Source: Enterobacter cloacae
GTDB lineage: Bacteria > Pseudomonadota > Gammaproteobacteria > Enterobacterales > Enterobacteriaceae
Direction of reading: 5' to 3'
Length of the DNA: 64,000 bases
NCBI RefSeq assembly: GCF_013375935.1
Contig: NZ_CP056117.1
Location: 744,001 to 808,000, forward strand
Position 1 is the first letter of the stretch. Every line of letters begins with the position of its first letter. Below are positions 42,852-52,271 of this stretch, piece after piece. Below the pieces are notes generated by a model. It did not search any database. It worked only from the letters and a program-made list of their open reading frames with translations, and had not been told where the DNA came from. The translations under genes and the position numbers were made by a program.

Positions 42852-43802
42852 ATGAGCAAAAAAGAGCAAACGTTAATGACGCCATATCTTCAGTTTAACC
42901 GTAGCCAGTGGGCAGCCCTGCGTGACTCCGTCCCTATGACACTGACGGAAGGTGAAATCGCACGGCTAAAAGGGATAAACGAAGATCTCTCCCTGGAAGA
43001 GGTGGCAGAAATCTATCTCCCCCTCTCTCGCTTGCTTAACTTCTATATCAGCTCCAATTTGCGTCGTCAGGCCGTGCTGGAACAGTTCCTTGGCACGAAC
43101 GGTCAACGTATTCCTTATATCATCAGCATTGCGGGCAGCGTGGCAGTGGGCAAAAGTACCACCGCGCGCGTGCTACAGGCGCTGCTGAGCCGCTGGCCAG
43201 AACACCGCAGCGTTGAGCTGATCACCACCGACGGCTTCCTGCATCCCAACGAGGTCTTAAAAGAACGCGGCTTAATGAAGAAGAAGGGCTTCCCGCTCTC
43301 CTATGATATGCACCGCCTGGTAAAGTTTGTCTCTGACTTAAAATCGGGCGTGCCGAACGTTACCGCGCCGGTCTACTCGCATCTGATTTACGACCGCATC
43401 CCGGACGGCGACAAAACGGTTGTGCAGCCCGATATCCTGATTCTGGAAGGATTAAACGTTCTGCAAAGCGGGATGGACTATCCTCACGATCCGCATCATG
43501 TGTTTGTCTCTGACTTCGTCGATTTCTCTATTTATGTCGATGCGCCGGAGGAACTGCTGCAGCGCTGGTACATCAACCGCTTCCTGAAGTTCCGCGAAGG
43601 CGCTTTCACCGACCCGGATTCCTATTTCCATAACTACGCCCAGCTCTCTGAAGAAGAGGCTATCAACGTGGCGACCGGGCTGTGGAATGAGATCAACTAC
43701 GTGAACCTGAAAGAGAACATCCTGCCGACGCGCGAACGCGCCAGCCTGATCCTCACCAAGAGTGAGAAACACGCCGTCGACCAGATTCGTTTACGGAAGT
43801 AG
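42852..43802 (+). CDS. coaA: Pantothenate kinase (type I)
   Basis: It phosphorylates pantothenate, the rate-controlling step of coenzyme A synthesis, and is feedback-inhibited by CoA. I start at ATG 42852 ([28 protein letters not shown]), giving 316 residues as in E. coli. The start at 42828 is an unconserved extension. The P-loop is [12 protein letters not shown] (near 95-106). In E. coli the gene beside it is birA. Here the next gene is convergent dppF, 42 bp away. Confidence 0.97.
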   Translation: MSKKEQTLMTPYLQFNRSQWAALRDSVPMTLTEGEIARLKGINEDLSLEEVAEIYLPLSRLLNFYISSNLRRQAVLEQFLGTNGQRIPYIISIAGSVAVGKSTTARVLQALLSRWPEHRSVELITTDGFLHPNEVLKERGLMKKKGFPLSYDMHRLVKFVSDLKSGVPNVTAPVYSHLIYDRIPDGDKTVVQPDILILEGLNVLQSGMDYPHDPHHVFVSDFVDFSIYVDAPEELLQRWYINRFLKFREGAFTDPDSYFHNYAQLSEEEAINVATGLWNEINYVNLKENILPTRERASLILTKSEKHAVDQIRLRK

Positions 43803-43813
43803 ACGTCAGGCGT

Positions 43814-43842
43814 AAAAAAACCGGCTCATCGCCGGTTTTTTT
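43814..43842. terminator. Bidirectional terminator between coaA and dppF
   Basis: ACCGGC-tcatc-GCCGGT (43820-43836) has seven A on the left and seven T on the right. It can end both coaA (rightward) and dppF (leftward). Confidence 0.93.
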
Positions 43843-43844
43843 CT

Positions 43845-44858
43845 TTATGCTTGCGGCTTTTCGCCGTTTTCATCCTGATCGACCGCGAAGCAGGCCACCA
43901 GTTGACCGCCGTAATCCTTCAGCTGTGGCTGCAGCTGCGTGCACGGGCCAAAGCGGCGACGGCAGCGGGCGTTGAAGGCACATCCCGGCGGCGGATTCAG
44001 CGGGCTTGGCAGCTCGCCGGTCAGCTTGATGCGTTCACGACGGTCGTCCGGGTTCAGTCTCGGCGTCGCGGACAGCAGCGCCTGCGTATAGGGATGACGC
44101 GGGTTAGTAAAGATCTGGTCTTTGGTCCCCTTCTCCACGCAGCGTCCCAGATACATCACCATTACCTCGTCGGCAATGTGCTCGACGACGGAGAGGTCAT
44201 GGGAGATGAAGACGTACGACAGCCCAAGATCCTGCTGTAAATCCATCATCAGGTTAAGCACCTGCGCGCGAACGGAGACGTCGAGCGCCGAAACCGGCTC
44301 ATCTGCGATCACCACGTCCGGGTCAAGCATCAGACCACGGGCGATGGCAATACGCTGACGCTGACCGCCAGAGAACATATGCGGGTAGCGATCGTAATGC
44401 TCGGTTTTAAGCCCCACTTTCGCCATCATTGCCAGCGCTTTTTCGCGGCGCTGCGCTTTGCTCAGATTGCTGTTAATCAGCAGCGGTTCTTCCAGAATTT
44501 GCCCGACCTTCTTCCGCGGGTTCAGCGAGCCGTACGGGTTCTGGAACACAATCTGGATTTTCTGACGACGCAGCTTCTGCGCCTGCGGATCGTGCTTGAG
44601 CAGATCCTGCCCCTGATAGTAAAGCTCGCCGCCGGTTGGCGTTTCAATCATCGTCAGCAGACGGCCCAGCGTGGATTTTCCACAGCCAGACTCCCCAACC
44701 ACCGCCAGCGTTTTACCGCGTTCGAGGCTGAAGGAGACGCCGTCCAGCGCTTTCACCAGGCGCTCAGGGGCAAAAATGCCCTTCTTCACCGGGTAGTGTT
44801 TTTTCAGGTCGATAGCCTGCAACAGCGGCTGTTGCGTGGTGGCCTGTTGCGTACTCAT
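43845..44858 (-). CDS. dppF: Dipeptide ABC transporter ATP-binding protein DppF
   Basis: This is one of the two ATPases powering dipeptide uptake through DppBC. It is 337 residues (E. coli 334). The Walker A motif is GESGCGKST, the ABC signature [15 protein letters not shown], the Walker B VIADEP, and the C-terminal oligopeptide-transporter Cys-rich part [15 protein letters not shown]. It overlaps the end of dppD by 4 bp. It is last of dppABCDF. Confidence 0.97.
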   Translation of the reverse strand: MSTQQATTQQPLLQAIDLKKHYPVKKGIFAPERLVKALDGVSFSLERGKTLAVVGESGCGKSTLGRLLTMIETPTGGELYYQGQDLLKHDPQAQKLRRQKIQIVFQNPYGSLNPRKKVGQILEEPLLINSNLSKAQRREKALAMMAKVGLKTEHYDRYPHMFSGGQRQRIAIARGLMLDPDVVIADEPVSALDVSVRAQVLNLMMDLQQDLGLSYVFISHDLSVVEHIADEVMVMYLGRCVEKGTKDQIFTNPRHPYTQALLSATPRLNPDDRRERIKLTGELPSPLNPPPGCAFNARCRRRFGPCTQLQPQLKDYGGQLVACFAVDQDENGEKPQA

Positions 44859-45838
44859 AGTGTTGGCCTCCCGGCATCATCGAGTGGGTAGTGGCATTTT
44901 GACTGTCGACCATCGGCCAGCAGATTCAGCTCTGGCTCCTCAGCGCGGCATTTGTCCGTCGCATACGGGCAGCGCGGATTGAGCAGACAGCCCTGCGGAC
45001 GGTCGTATTTACCCGGCACCACACCCGGCAGCGACGCCAGACGCGCTTTGTCCTGGGCAAACTCCGGCAGCGCACGCAGCAGCGCCTGCGTATACGGGTG
45101 ACGCGGCGCGCGGAAGATATCGTGCGAACTTCCGGTCTCCACCACCTGGCCCGCGTACATCACGATGATCTTGTGCGCCGCTTCCGCCACCAGCGCCAGA
45201 TCGTGCGTAATCAGCACCAGCGCCATGTTCTCTTTCTGCTGCAGCTCCAGCAGCAGCTCGATGATTTGCGCCTGGATGGTAACGTCCAGCGCGGTTGTCG
45301 GTTCATCGGCTATCAACAGCTTTGGCCGACAGGCGATCGCCATGGCGATCATCACGCGCTGGCTCATCCCGCCTGAAAGCTGATGCGGGTAAACATCCAG
45401 GCGTGACGCCGGATCGGGGATCCCCACCTGCGTCAGCAGATCGATAGCACGCTGGCGGCGGGTTTTCTTATTACCGCCCTGATGCACCTTAATAGCTTCC
45501 ATAATCTGGAAGCCAACGGTGTAGCACGGGTTCAGGCTGGTCATGGGGTCCTGGAAGATCATTGCCACTTCTGCGCCCACCAGCTGGCGGCGCTGCTTCT
45601 CGGAAATGCGCTTCAGATCCTGGCCGTTAAACTCCAGGCTTTCCGCCATCACGCGGCCGGGGTAGTCAATCAGCCCCATGATTGCCAGCGAGCTAACGGA
45701 TTTACCGGAACCTGACTCTCCAACGATACCGACCACTTCACCCTGATTTACGCTGTAGCTGATTCGGTCCACGGCGCGAAACGGTGTGCCTTCGTCGCCG
45801 AAGTGCACGGATAATTTATCTACATTTAATAACGCCAT
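44855..45838 (-). CDS. dppD: Dipeptide ABC transporter ATP-binding protein DppD
   Basis: It is 327 residues, as in E. coli. The Walker A motif is GESGSGKS, the signature [15 protein letters not shown], the Walker [13 protein letters not shown], and the C-terminal Cys motif [15 protein letters not shown] of peptide transporters, which in relatives binds an iron-sulfur cluster. It pairs with DppF, lies 10 bp after dppC and overlaps dppF. Confidence 0.97.
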   Translation of the reverse strand: MALLNVDKLSVHFGDEGTPFRAVDRISYSVNQGEVVGIVGESGSGKSVSSLAIMGLIDYPGRVMAESLEFNGQDLKRISEKQRRQLVGAEVAMIFQDPMTSLNPCYTVGFQIMEAIKVHQGGNKKTRRQRAIDLLTQVGIPDPASRLDVYPHQLSGGMSQRVMIAMAIACRPKLLIADEPTTALDVTIQAQIIELLLELQQKENMALVLITHDLALVAEAAHKIIVMYAGQVVETGSSHDIFRAPRHPYTQALLRALPEFAQDKARLASLPGVVPGKYDRPQGCLLNPRCPYATDKCRAEEPELNLLADGRQSKCHYPLDDAGRPTL

Positions 45839-45848
45839 CTCGTGCCTC

Positions 45849-46751
45849 TTACTGCTTCAGTTTGGGATCAAGTGCATCACGCAGGCCATCACCCATCAGG
45901 TTAAATGCCAGCACCGTCAGCAGAATCGCCAGACCCGGGAAGGTGACGACCCACCAGGCGCTTTGCGCGAACTGCAACACGTCGGAGAGCATGGTGCCCC
46001 ACTCCGGCGTTGGCGGCTGCGCACCCATGCCAAGGAAGCCAAGAGCGGCCATATCGAGAATGGCGTTAGAGAAACCGAGCGACGCCTGAACGATCAGCGG
46101 CGCAAGGCAGTTCGGGAAGATATTGATAAACATCTGGCGCATCGCACCGGCACCCGCCACCCGGGACGCGGTGACGTAATCGCGGTTCACTTCCACCAGC
46201 ACCGCCGCACGGGTTAAACGCACGTAGTGCGGTAGCGCAACAAACGTAAGCGCAAGCGCGGCGTTACCGATCGACGGACCGAAGACCGCCACCAGCACCA
46301 GGGCCAGCAGCAGGCTTGGCAGCGCCAGCATAATATCGACGACGCGCATAATGATGTTATCAACGATGCCGCCGAAGTAGCCCGCCACCAGGCCGAGCAC
46401 GACGCCCATGACCAGCGACAGCACCACGACAAGACAGCCAACCAGCAGCGACAGACGCGCGCCGTACATCAGGCGCGACAGAACATCGCGGCCCACGTCA
46501 TCGGTGCCCAGCAGGTGGGCAAAGCTGCCCCCGTCCTGCCAGACCGGCGGCACAAGCAGCGCATCGCGGAACTGATCCGCCGGGTTATACGGTGCGAGGA
46601 AGTTCGCAAATACCGCAATCAGGATCATGATGGAAACATACGCCAGCCCGACAACCGCGCCTTTGTTGCGCTTGAAGTAGTGCCAGAACTCCTGCATCGG
46701 CGTCATAGGCACCGGTGCAGTGACCACGTTATTTTGAGTTACTTGTGACAT
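45849..46751 (-). CDS. dppC: Dipeptide ABC transporter permease DppC
   Basis: This inner-membrane permease subunit has 300 residues, as in E. coli. The first membrane segment is at about 35-55, followed by further segments. The ABC permease EAA-loop is [24 protein letters not shown]. It forms the channel with DppB and is 9 bp from it. Confidence 0.97.
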   Translation of the reverse strand: MSQVTQNNVVTAPVPMTPMQEFWHYFKRNKGAVVGLAYVSIMILIAVFANFLAPYNPADQFRDALLVPPVWQDGGSFAHLLGTDDVGRDVLSRLMYGARLSLLVGCLVVVLSLVMGVVLGLVAGYFGGIVDNIIMRVVDIMLALPSLLLALVLVAVFGPSIGNAALALTFVALPHYVRLTRAAVLVEVNRDYVTASRVAGAGAMRQMFINIFPNCLAPLIVQASLGFSNAILDMAALGFLGMGAQPPTPEWGTMLSDVLQFAQSAWWVVTFPGLAILLTVLAFNLMGDGLRDALDPKLKQ

Positions 46752-46760
46752 GATGGCCCC

Positions 46761-47780
46761 TTACTTCTTATGACGAATACGCGGGTTCACCACGCCGTAC
46801 AGCAAATCGACCAGCAGGTTGACGAGAATAATCATCGTCGCGACCAGCAGCACACCGCCCTGCACCACCGGATAGTCACGGCGTTGCAGCGCATCAATCA
46901 GCCAGCGTCCGAGGCCCGGCCACGAGAAGATGGTTTCGGTCAGGATTGCCCCCGCCAGCAGTGTTCCCACCTGCAGGCCGATAACGGTGACAACCGGCAG
47001 CATGGCGTTACGCAGGGCATGAATGATGATGACGCGCATACGGGTCAGGCCCTTGGCGCGGGCAGTACGAATATAATCTTCGCCCAGCACTTCCAGCATG
47101 GAAGAACGGGTCATACGCACGATTACCGCCAGGGGTATGGTGCCCAGCACCATCGCAGGCAGGATCATGTGCGCAACCGCATCAATGAAGTTGCCCTCTT
47201 CGCCCCAGATCGCCGTATCAATCAGCATAAAGCCGGTTAACGGGTTGGTGTCGTCAAGGAAGACCATATCGCTGACGCGACCGGAGACCGGCGTCAGGTT
47301 CCACTGCACCGATACCAGCATGATCAGCATCATGCCCCACCAGAAGATAGGCATGGAGTAGCCGGTCAGGGCCAGGCCAACGGCAGTGTGGTCGAAAATA
47401 GAGCCACGCTTAACGGCAGCCAGTACGCCAACGGGAATACCCACCGCGGTCGCAAAGATCATGGCGCAGATACCCAGCTCCAGCGTCGCTTTAAAACGCG
47501 GCACGAACTCGTCCCACACCGGGAGCCGGCTTTTTAGTGAAATCCCTAAATCGCCGTGCAATACGCCCCAGATATAGTGGAGGTACTGCTGCCACATCGG
47601 CTTATCAAGGCCGAGTTCAGCCAGCAGTTGCGCATGACGTTCAGGGGAGATACCACGCTCGCCCGCCATAATCATCACCGGGTCACCCGGGATCATATGG
47701 ACGAAGGCAAAAGTGAGAAGGGTGATACCGATAAACGTCGGGATAACAAGTCCCAGACGTCGGAGGATGAACTGCAACAT
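46761..47780 (-). CDS. dppB: Dipeptide ABC transporter permease DppB
   Basis: It is 339 residues from ATG 47780 (MLQFILRRLGLVIPTFIGITLLTFAF), the E. coli length. A longer frame from 47933 reads the palindromic repeat (ERAGVRAA) and is rejected. Membrane segments start at about residue 9. The EAA-loop is DYIRTARAKGLTRMRVIIIHALRN. It is separated from dppA by a 161-bp gap with two repeat copies, a common place for expression to step down after the abundant binding protein. Confidence 0.97.
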   Translation of the reverse strand: MLQFILRRLGLVIPTFIGITLLTFAFVHMIPGDPVMIMAGERGISPERHAQLLAELGLDKPMWQQYLHYIWGVLHGDLGISLKSRLPVWDEFVPRFKATLELGICAMIFATAVGIPVGVLAAVKRGSIFDHTAVGLALTGYSMPIFWWGMMLIMLVSVQWNLTPVSGRVSDMVFLDDTNPLTGFMLIDTAIWGEEGNFIDAVAHMILPAMVLGTIPLAVIVRMTRSSMLEVLGEDYIRTARAKGLTRMRVIIIHALRNAMLPVVTVIGLQVGTLLAGAILTETIFSWPGLGRWLIDALQRRDYPVVQGGVLLVATMIILVNLLVDLLYGVVNPRIRHKK

Positions 47781-47846
47781 AACCCGGATTCTCTCTGATG
47801 ACGCACGCCCAGTGGCGCAACGTCTGTATTGCTCACAAATGTAAAT

Positions 47847-47930
47847 TCCCTCTCCCATCGGGCGAGGGTCAGGGTGAGGGCAAACATGCGCGGCCCTCAC
47901 CCCTGCCCTCTCCTGAAGGGAGAGGGAGAA
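47847..47930. repeat. Palindromic intergenic repeat, two copies (dppA-dppB gap)
   Basis: Copy one (47847-47880) reads CCCTCTCCCATCGGGCGAGGG then TCAGGGTGAGGG. Copy two (47894-47930) is in the other orientation, CCCTCACCCCTGCCCTCTCC then GGAGAGGGAGAA. Opposite copies can also pair with each other into one long stem, in the manner of a BIME. Confidence 0.85.
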
Positions 47931-47941
47931 CACCCTACTTA

Positions 47942-49549
47942 TTATTCGATTGATACGTTTTCGAAGTGATGTTTGCCGAGCGGATCAACAACGTAGCCCT
48001 TCACTTCTTTACGCACCGGCTCGTACACGGTGGAGTGAGCAACAATCAGCGCCGGAGCCTGGTCGTGCATGACAACCTGCGCCTGCTTGTACAGTTCAAT
48101 ACGTTTGTTGTGATCGTCGGTCGCACGCGCCGGCTGGATCAGGTCTTCAAACGGCTTGTAGCACCAGCGAGAGTAGTTAGAGCCGTCTTTCGCTGCCGCA
48201 CAGCTGAACAGGGTAGCGAAGAAGTTATCCGGATCCCCGTTGTCGCCGGTCCAGCCCATCATTACCGCCTGGTGTTCACCCGCTTTGGCGCGCTTCAGGT
48301 ACTCGCCCCACTCGTAGGTCACGATCTTGGCCTGAACGCCAATCTTCGCCCAGTCAGCCTGGACCATTTCCGCCATACGGCGTGCGTTCGGGTTGTAAGG
48401 ACGCTGTACCGGCATTGCCCACAGCTCAACGGTGAAGCCTTTGTCCTGACCCGCTTCCTTCAGCAGCGCTTTCGCTTTCTCAGGATCGTAGGTGTAGTCC
48501 TTGATGTCATCGTTATAGCCCCACATGGTTGGTGGGATCAGGTTCTTGGCCGCAACGCCCGCGCCCTGGTATACGGCTTTGATGATCGCTTCTTTGTTCA
48601 CCGCGTAGGTCAGCGCCTGACGCACTTTCACGTCGTCGAACGGTTTCTTCTCGGTGTTGAAGGAGAGATAGCCCACGTTCAGGCCCGCCTGCTCCATCAG
48701 GTTGATATTTTTGTCCTGCTTCATGCGAGCAATGTCAGCCGGGTTTGGATACGGCATCACCTGGCATTCATTTTTTTGCAGTTTTGCGTAACGCACGGAT
48801 GCGTCAGGGGTGATGGAGAAGACCAGACGGTCGATCTGCGGCTTGGTGCCCCAGTAGCCCGGGAAGGCTTTATACAGGATACGGGAATCTTTCTGGTACT
48901 GAAGCAGCTGGAACGGGCCGGTACCGATTGGGTTCAGGTCCACTTTTTCCGGCGTGCCGGCTTTCAGCATGTTGTCCGCGTACTCTTTAGAGAGAATAGA
49001 GGCGAAGTCCATGGCCAGGTCAGCCAGGAATGGCGCTTCCGGACGCGTCAGCACGAACTGAACGGTTTTATCGTCCACTTTTTTCACTTCAGCGATCAGG
49101 TCCGGCAGGCCCATCCCTTCGAAGTATTCATAGCTGCCGCCAGACACTTTATGGTACGGGTTCTGCGCGTTTTTCTGACGGTCGAAGGAGAACACAACGT
49201 CGTCGGCGTTAAGATCGCGCGTTGGTTTGAATTCTTTGCTGTCCTGCCACTTCACGCCCTGACGCAGGTGGAAGGTATAGGTTTTACCGTCTTCGCTGAT
49301 ATCCCACTTTTCAGCCAGGCCAGGAATCACTTCCGTGGTGCCGGTTTTAAATTCAACCAGACGGTTATAGATCGGTACAGAGCTTGCGTCGTAAGTCGTA
49401 CCAGAGGTAAAGAGCTGTGGGTTAAAGCCTTCAGGAGAGCCCTCAGAACAGTAAACCAGGGTTTTGGCCTGTACGCTTGCTGCGACGGTCATGGCCACCA
49501 GGCTCAGACCAAGCTTCAGCACCCCTGACTTCTTCAAGGAAATACTCAT
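47942..49549 (-). CDS. dppA: Periplasmic dipeptide-binding protein DppA
   Basis: It binds dipeptides in the periplasm for uptake by DppBCDF. In E. coli it also serves dipeptide taxis with Tap and heme uptake. It is 535 residues, as in E. coli. The signal peptide (about 1-28) ends SVQA before KTLVYCSEGSPEGFNP, and the mature fold is the family-5 solute-binding type. It is the first gene of dppABCDF. Its leader contains a GcvB-type small-RNA target. Confidence 0.98.
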   Translation of the reverse strand: MSISLKKSGVLKLGLSLVAMTVAASVQAKTLVYCSEGSPEGFNPQLFTSGTTYDASSVPIYNRLVEFKTGTTEVIPGLAEKWDISEDGKTYTFHLRQGVKWQDSKEFKPTRDLNADDVVFSFDRQKNAQNPYHKVSGGSYEYFEGMGLPDLIAEVKKVDDKTVQFVLTRPEAPFLADLAMDFASILSKEYADNMLKAGTPEKVDLNPIGTGPFQLLQYQKDSRILYKAFPGYWGTKPQIDRLVFSITPDASVRYAKLQKNECQVMPYPNPADIARMKQDKNINLMEQAGLNVGYLSFNTEKKPFDDVKVRQALTYAVNKEAIIKAVYQGAGVAAKNLIPPTMWGYNDDIKDYTYDPEKAKALLKEAGQDKGFTVELWAMPVQRPYNPNARRMAEMVQADWAKIGVQAKIVTYEWGEYLKRAKAGEHQAVMMGWTGDNGDPDNFFATLFSCAAAKDGSNYSRWCYKPFEDLIQPARATDDHNKRIELYKQAQVVMHDQAPALIVAHSTVYEPVRKEVKGYVVDPLGKHHFENVSIE

Positions 49550-49570
49550 TATTGTGCTCCAATGTGATGT

Positions 49571-49587
49571 TTTGCTTTGTTGTGTTA
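49571..49587 (-). promoter_or_regulatory. GcvB-type target in the dppA leader
   Basis: Read leftward, TAACACAACAAAGCAAA is a CA-rich stretch 22-38 nt upstream of the dppA start codon. E. coli and Salmonella dppA have an equivalent CA-rich site bound by the GU-rich R1 region of GcvB RNA, which represses it. GcvB itself is outside this window. Confidence 0.65.
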
Positions 49588-50130
49588 CGCCGCCTGACCT
49601 TTATTTATTTTTTACCCGGTCCGGTCGGTGATGCCCGAAGGCGTTAAAAGGGATAGAGAATCCTTTCAGAAGAGCGTTTGAGTTGCAGCGCAGATCCTCC
49701 CTGATATGCCCCTCGTGCCCTACAATCTGTCAACAGAATGTGAAAATGTCAATACAGGTGGCGGGGATTTACGTGGAGTGTGAGAAACCGCAAACAAAGA
49801 TTAAAAAAACTCTGAAAGCCAGTTTTCAGCAGAGAAATTTATGCTACTCGCCATGATGCAGCACAACTATCTTCATATTTCGCAACACACAGTGATTAAG
49901 TTTTATTCAGAATGGGTAAATTTTCTTACAGAATGGTGATTATCTGAGCACTAAATACCGCGAACGTTAAAACGCACAGCGAAAAATGCTGAGGTTATCC
50001 ATAAGCAACGCGAAAAAAGATCAAACTATATATAAAAAAATACAATGGATTATGTCACAAAACCGTGAGCAGACAGGGAGAAGCAGGGCTAAGGGGTATT
50101 TTAATAAATGGCATGGGATAAGGCGTTAAT
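49588..50130 (-). other. dppA upstream region
   Basis: This 543-bp gene-free stretch is AT-rich compared with its surroundings and presumably holds the dppA promoter and long leader. I see A/T tracts around 49990-50050 but no operator I can name and no credible small ORF. A regulatory RNA cannot be excluded. Confidence 0.5.
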
Positions 50131-50133
50131 GCA

Positions 50134-50166
50134 AAAAGGGCTAACCTTGCGGTTAGCCCTTTTTAG
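50134..50166 (-). terminator. tRNA-Pro terminator
   Basis: GGGCTAACC-gcaa-GGTTAGCCC (50161-50140 read leftward) is followed by TTTTTGC, 10 bp after the tRNA 3' end. The + strand side also ends in TTTTT. Confidence 0.93.
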
Positions 50167-50170
50167 AATG

Positions 50171-50247
50171 TGGTCGGCGAGAGAGGATTCGAACCTCCGA
50201 CCCACTGGTCCCAAACCAGTTGCGCTACCAAGCTGCGCTACTCGCCG
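50171..50247 (-). tRNA. tRNA-Pro (TGG) at the proK position
   Basis: It is 77 nt with encoded CCA, starting CGGCGAGTAGCGCAGC and ending CTCGCCGACCA. The anticodon stem is ACTGG/CCAGT around the loop TTTGGGA, so the anticodon is TGG. The whole gene matches the E. coli proM sequence as I recall it. In E. coli, however, the tRNA between dppA and eptB is proK with anticodon CGG. I therefore leave the symbol empty. Confidence 0.95.
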
Positions 50248-50259
50248 AATGCGGAGCGC

Positions 50260-50289
50260 ATCTTACTGCTGAGGTACGCTCCCCGTCAA
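50260..50289 (-). promoter_or_regulatory. Promoter of the tRNA-Pro gene
   Basis: Read leftward, -35 TTGACG (50289-50284), 18 bp, and -10 TAAGAT (50265-50260), followed by GCGCTCCGCA. That GC-rich discriminator is typical of tRNA promoters. The mature tRNA starts 12 bp after the -10. Confidence 0.7.
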
Positions 50290-50315
50290 TCCCTTATTTT
50301 CAAAAAGCCATTCAA

Positions 50316-50334
50316 CTGGCGATATTGTCGCCAG
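50316..50334 (-). terminator. Hairpin after eptB
   Basis: CTGGCGA-caata-TCGCCAG (50334-50316 read leftward) is a perfect 7-bp stem 5 bp past the eptB stop. The T-run (CTTTTTG) comes only about 12 nt later, so it is a weak terminator at best. Confidence 0.4.
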
Positions 50335-50339
50335 AGCAG

Positions 50340-52034
50340 CTACTGCGCGGCTTTTGTGGTGTTATCAGGGAGTTTACACCAGTTGTTATTTTCGTTAATC
50401 CCACCGTCTGGGGAGGTATAGCCGAGACAGCCCATAATGGTGTCGTACAGCTCAACGTGACGGCGCGGCACCTTAATCTCTGCCTGCTGTTTCAGATGGG
50501 CAAACATTTTGGCTTTGTCAGGGTTTTCCAGATACTTATCCGACATCCACATAATCATCGGTACCCGGAACTGCTCCGGCGGCGCCAGCTTACGCGGCGT
50601 ACCGTGTAAATGCTCTTTCTCGTTGATGGACTCGCCGTGGTCAGCCGCGTAGATAACGATCGCTTTCTTATCGCGCAGCTGATCTATTACCCTGCTGAGG
50701 AAAGTATCCACATACAGCACCGTGTTATCGAAAGCATTTACCAGCTCTTCCTTACTACAGCTGGCATTAATGCTGACACACTCCGGCTGCCACTTCGCAT
50801 AATCTCGCGTGTAACGCTGGTAATAGCTGTAATGTGATCCTTTGGTATGCAGGATAATCAAATGCTTACCTTTAGGATGACTTTTCAAAGACTGTGACAT
50901 CTCCTCGAGCAACAGCATATCATCGACGCTCTTTCCACGGTTACGCGGCTCGGCGCCAATCTGTTCGCGGTAGGCGATATTGTCCGCCATGGTGTTGGTG
51001 TAGAACCACATCTCGCTTTGCATGGCGAACAGATCAGAGCTAAAGCCAAGCTGCTTCAGCACAGCAAACACGTTTTGCTCTTTGAGGGTACGCTGCGGGT
51101 TTTCACTCGCACCGCCCTCACGCACAAACATACAGCGCAGCGAGAGCTTCGTGGCGGTATCGCAGGAGTAGCCGCGGTAAGCCACCAGATTCTTTTCCTG
51201 CGCCAGCTTCGGCGTGGTGTCGCGGTCATAACCGAGAATGCCCATATGATCCCAGCGCGTCGTTTCGCCGATTACAAAGACCACATACGTATCATCCAGC
51301 CCGTCTGCCGGGGCCTGGTAGGTGAATTTTTTGGTCGGGTTGATCAGCGATTTCACATCACTGGACTCGTCCGCCTGCGCCCATGCATACAGGCCTAGCG
51401 CCGACAGCCAGTTAGAGGGCAGATACGAGTTGGCGACCACGCCGCCGTAGCTTGGCATATCCACGCCCGTGGCTTTTTCGACATTTCGTTGCTGTTTTTC
51501 CATCAGGCGAATCGGTGCCCACACCAGCAGCCCCGCCAGCAGAACAACGACGACGTTGCGGATACGCTGTCCCCGGGTACGCAGCTGGCGTAACAGGGTA
51601 TAGCGGCAGGTATTGCTCCAGATAAAGAAGAGCGGCACCAGGCAGGTCAGAATTGTCCACATGATGAACCCTTGTCCCACCACCTCTTTCGAGAGGTCGA
51701 TGTCCGTGGTCATCACCGAGGCGACAATACCATAGCCAATAACTACGTTCATGAAGGTCATGTAATAGCTGGCGGCGGCGGAGATAATCACCACCAGCGA
51801 GGCCAGAATTTGCCAGGTACGGCGGCCAAAGAGCGAGAGCAGGCGTAACAGGAAGAATGTCGCGAGGACGGAACCGAACACTTCAATTACGGCAAAAATT
51901 CCATTTCTTACGGTGAGGTGCTCGAAGTAACCTTCCACTCTTCTGAACAGCACCGCGCCATTCAGAAATAATCCGATATAGACAGCCAGCATCAAACACA
52001 ATCTTTGCTGGGTAAGAGACCTAATATATTTCAT
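50340..52034 (-). CDS. eptB: Kdo2-lipid A phosphoethanolamine transferase
   Basis: It adds phosphoethanolamine to the outer Kdo of lipopolysaccharide in the inner membrane, lowering surface negative charge. It is 564 residues (E. coli 563). The N-terminal part has about five membrane segments (first at about 12-30). The periplasmic sulfatase-like domain has the catalytic Thr in VIGETTRWDHMG and the metal ligands in YAADHGESINEKEHLHGTPRK. It is monocistronic. In E. coli its mRNA is a target of the sRNAs MgrR and ArcZ, which I did not test here. Confidence 0.96.
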   Translation of the reverse strand: MKYIRSLTQQRLCLMLAVYIGLFLNGAVLFRRVEGYFEHLTVRNGIFAVIEVFGSVLATFFLLRLLSLFGRRTWQILASLVVIISAAASYYMTFMNVVIGYGIVASVMTTDIDLSKEVVGQGFIMWTILTCLVPLFFIWSNTCRYTLLRQLRTRGQRIRNVVVVLLAGLLVWAPIRLMEKQQRNVEKATGVDMPSYGGVVANSYLPSNWLSALGLYAWAQADESSDVKSLINPTKKFTYQAPADGLDDTYVVFVIGETTRWDHMGILGYDRDTTPKLAQEKNLVAYRGYSCDTATKLSLRCMFVREGGASENPQRTLKEQNVFAVLKQLGFSSDLFAMQSEMWFYTNTMADNIAYREQIGAEPRNRGKSVDDMLLLEEMSQSLKSHPKGKHLIILHTKGSHYSYYQRYTRDYAKWQPECVSINASCSKEELVNAFDNTVLYVDTFLSRVIDQLRDKKAIVIYAADHGESINEKEHLHGTPRKLAPPEQFRVPMIMWMSDKYLENPDKAKMFAHLKQQAEIKVPRRHVELYDTIMGCLGYTSPDGGINENNNWCKLPDNTTKAAQ

Positions 52035-52239
52035 GCAAACAACCCTGGGGGAAGGGGTATATAGACCCGCCGAATCTCATTGAGAAAGCTGACAGAGTAA
52101 GTAGATGCGAGAGAAACCGTTATCAGAAACGTCTACAAGCGCGATAAGTAGACCACAGCGGGAAAGAAAAGTGGCAGCAGAGAATGTGATCGATAAGGAT
52201 TTTTACAAAATAACAAGTCCGGAAGCGATGCTGAGATAA

Positions 52240-52265
52240 AAAAAGAGGCCCTGCGGCCTCTTTTT
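52240..52265 (-). terminator. yhjX terminator
   Basis: GAGGCC-gcag-GGCCTC (52260-52245 read leftward) is followed by TTTTTTTATC. The + strand side also has TTTTT. The 205 bp between this and eptB is the eptB upstream region, and no motif in it is recognised. Confidence 0.92.
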
Positions 52266-52271
52266 ATCGAA

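Noticed and set aside
47966..49528. 520-codon open frame opposite dppA
   Set aside because: Antisense shadow of dppA. It covers the gene nearly end to end and has no domain or signal.
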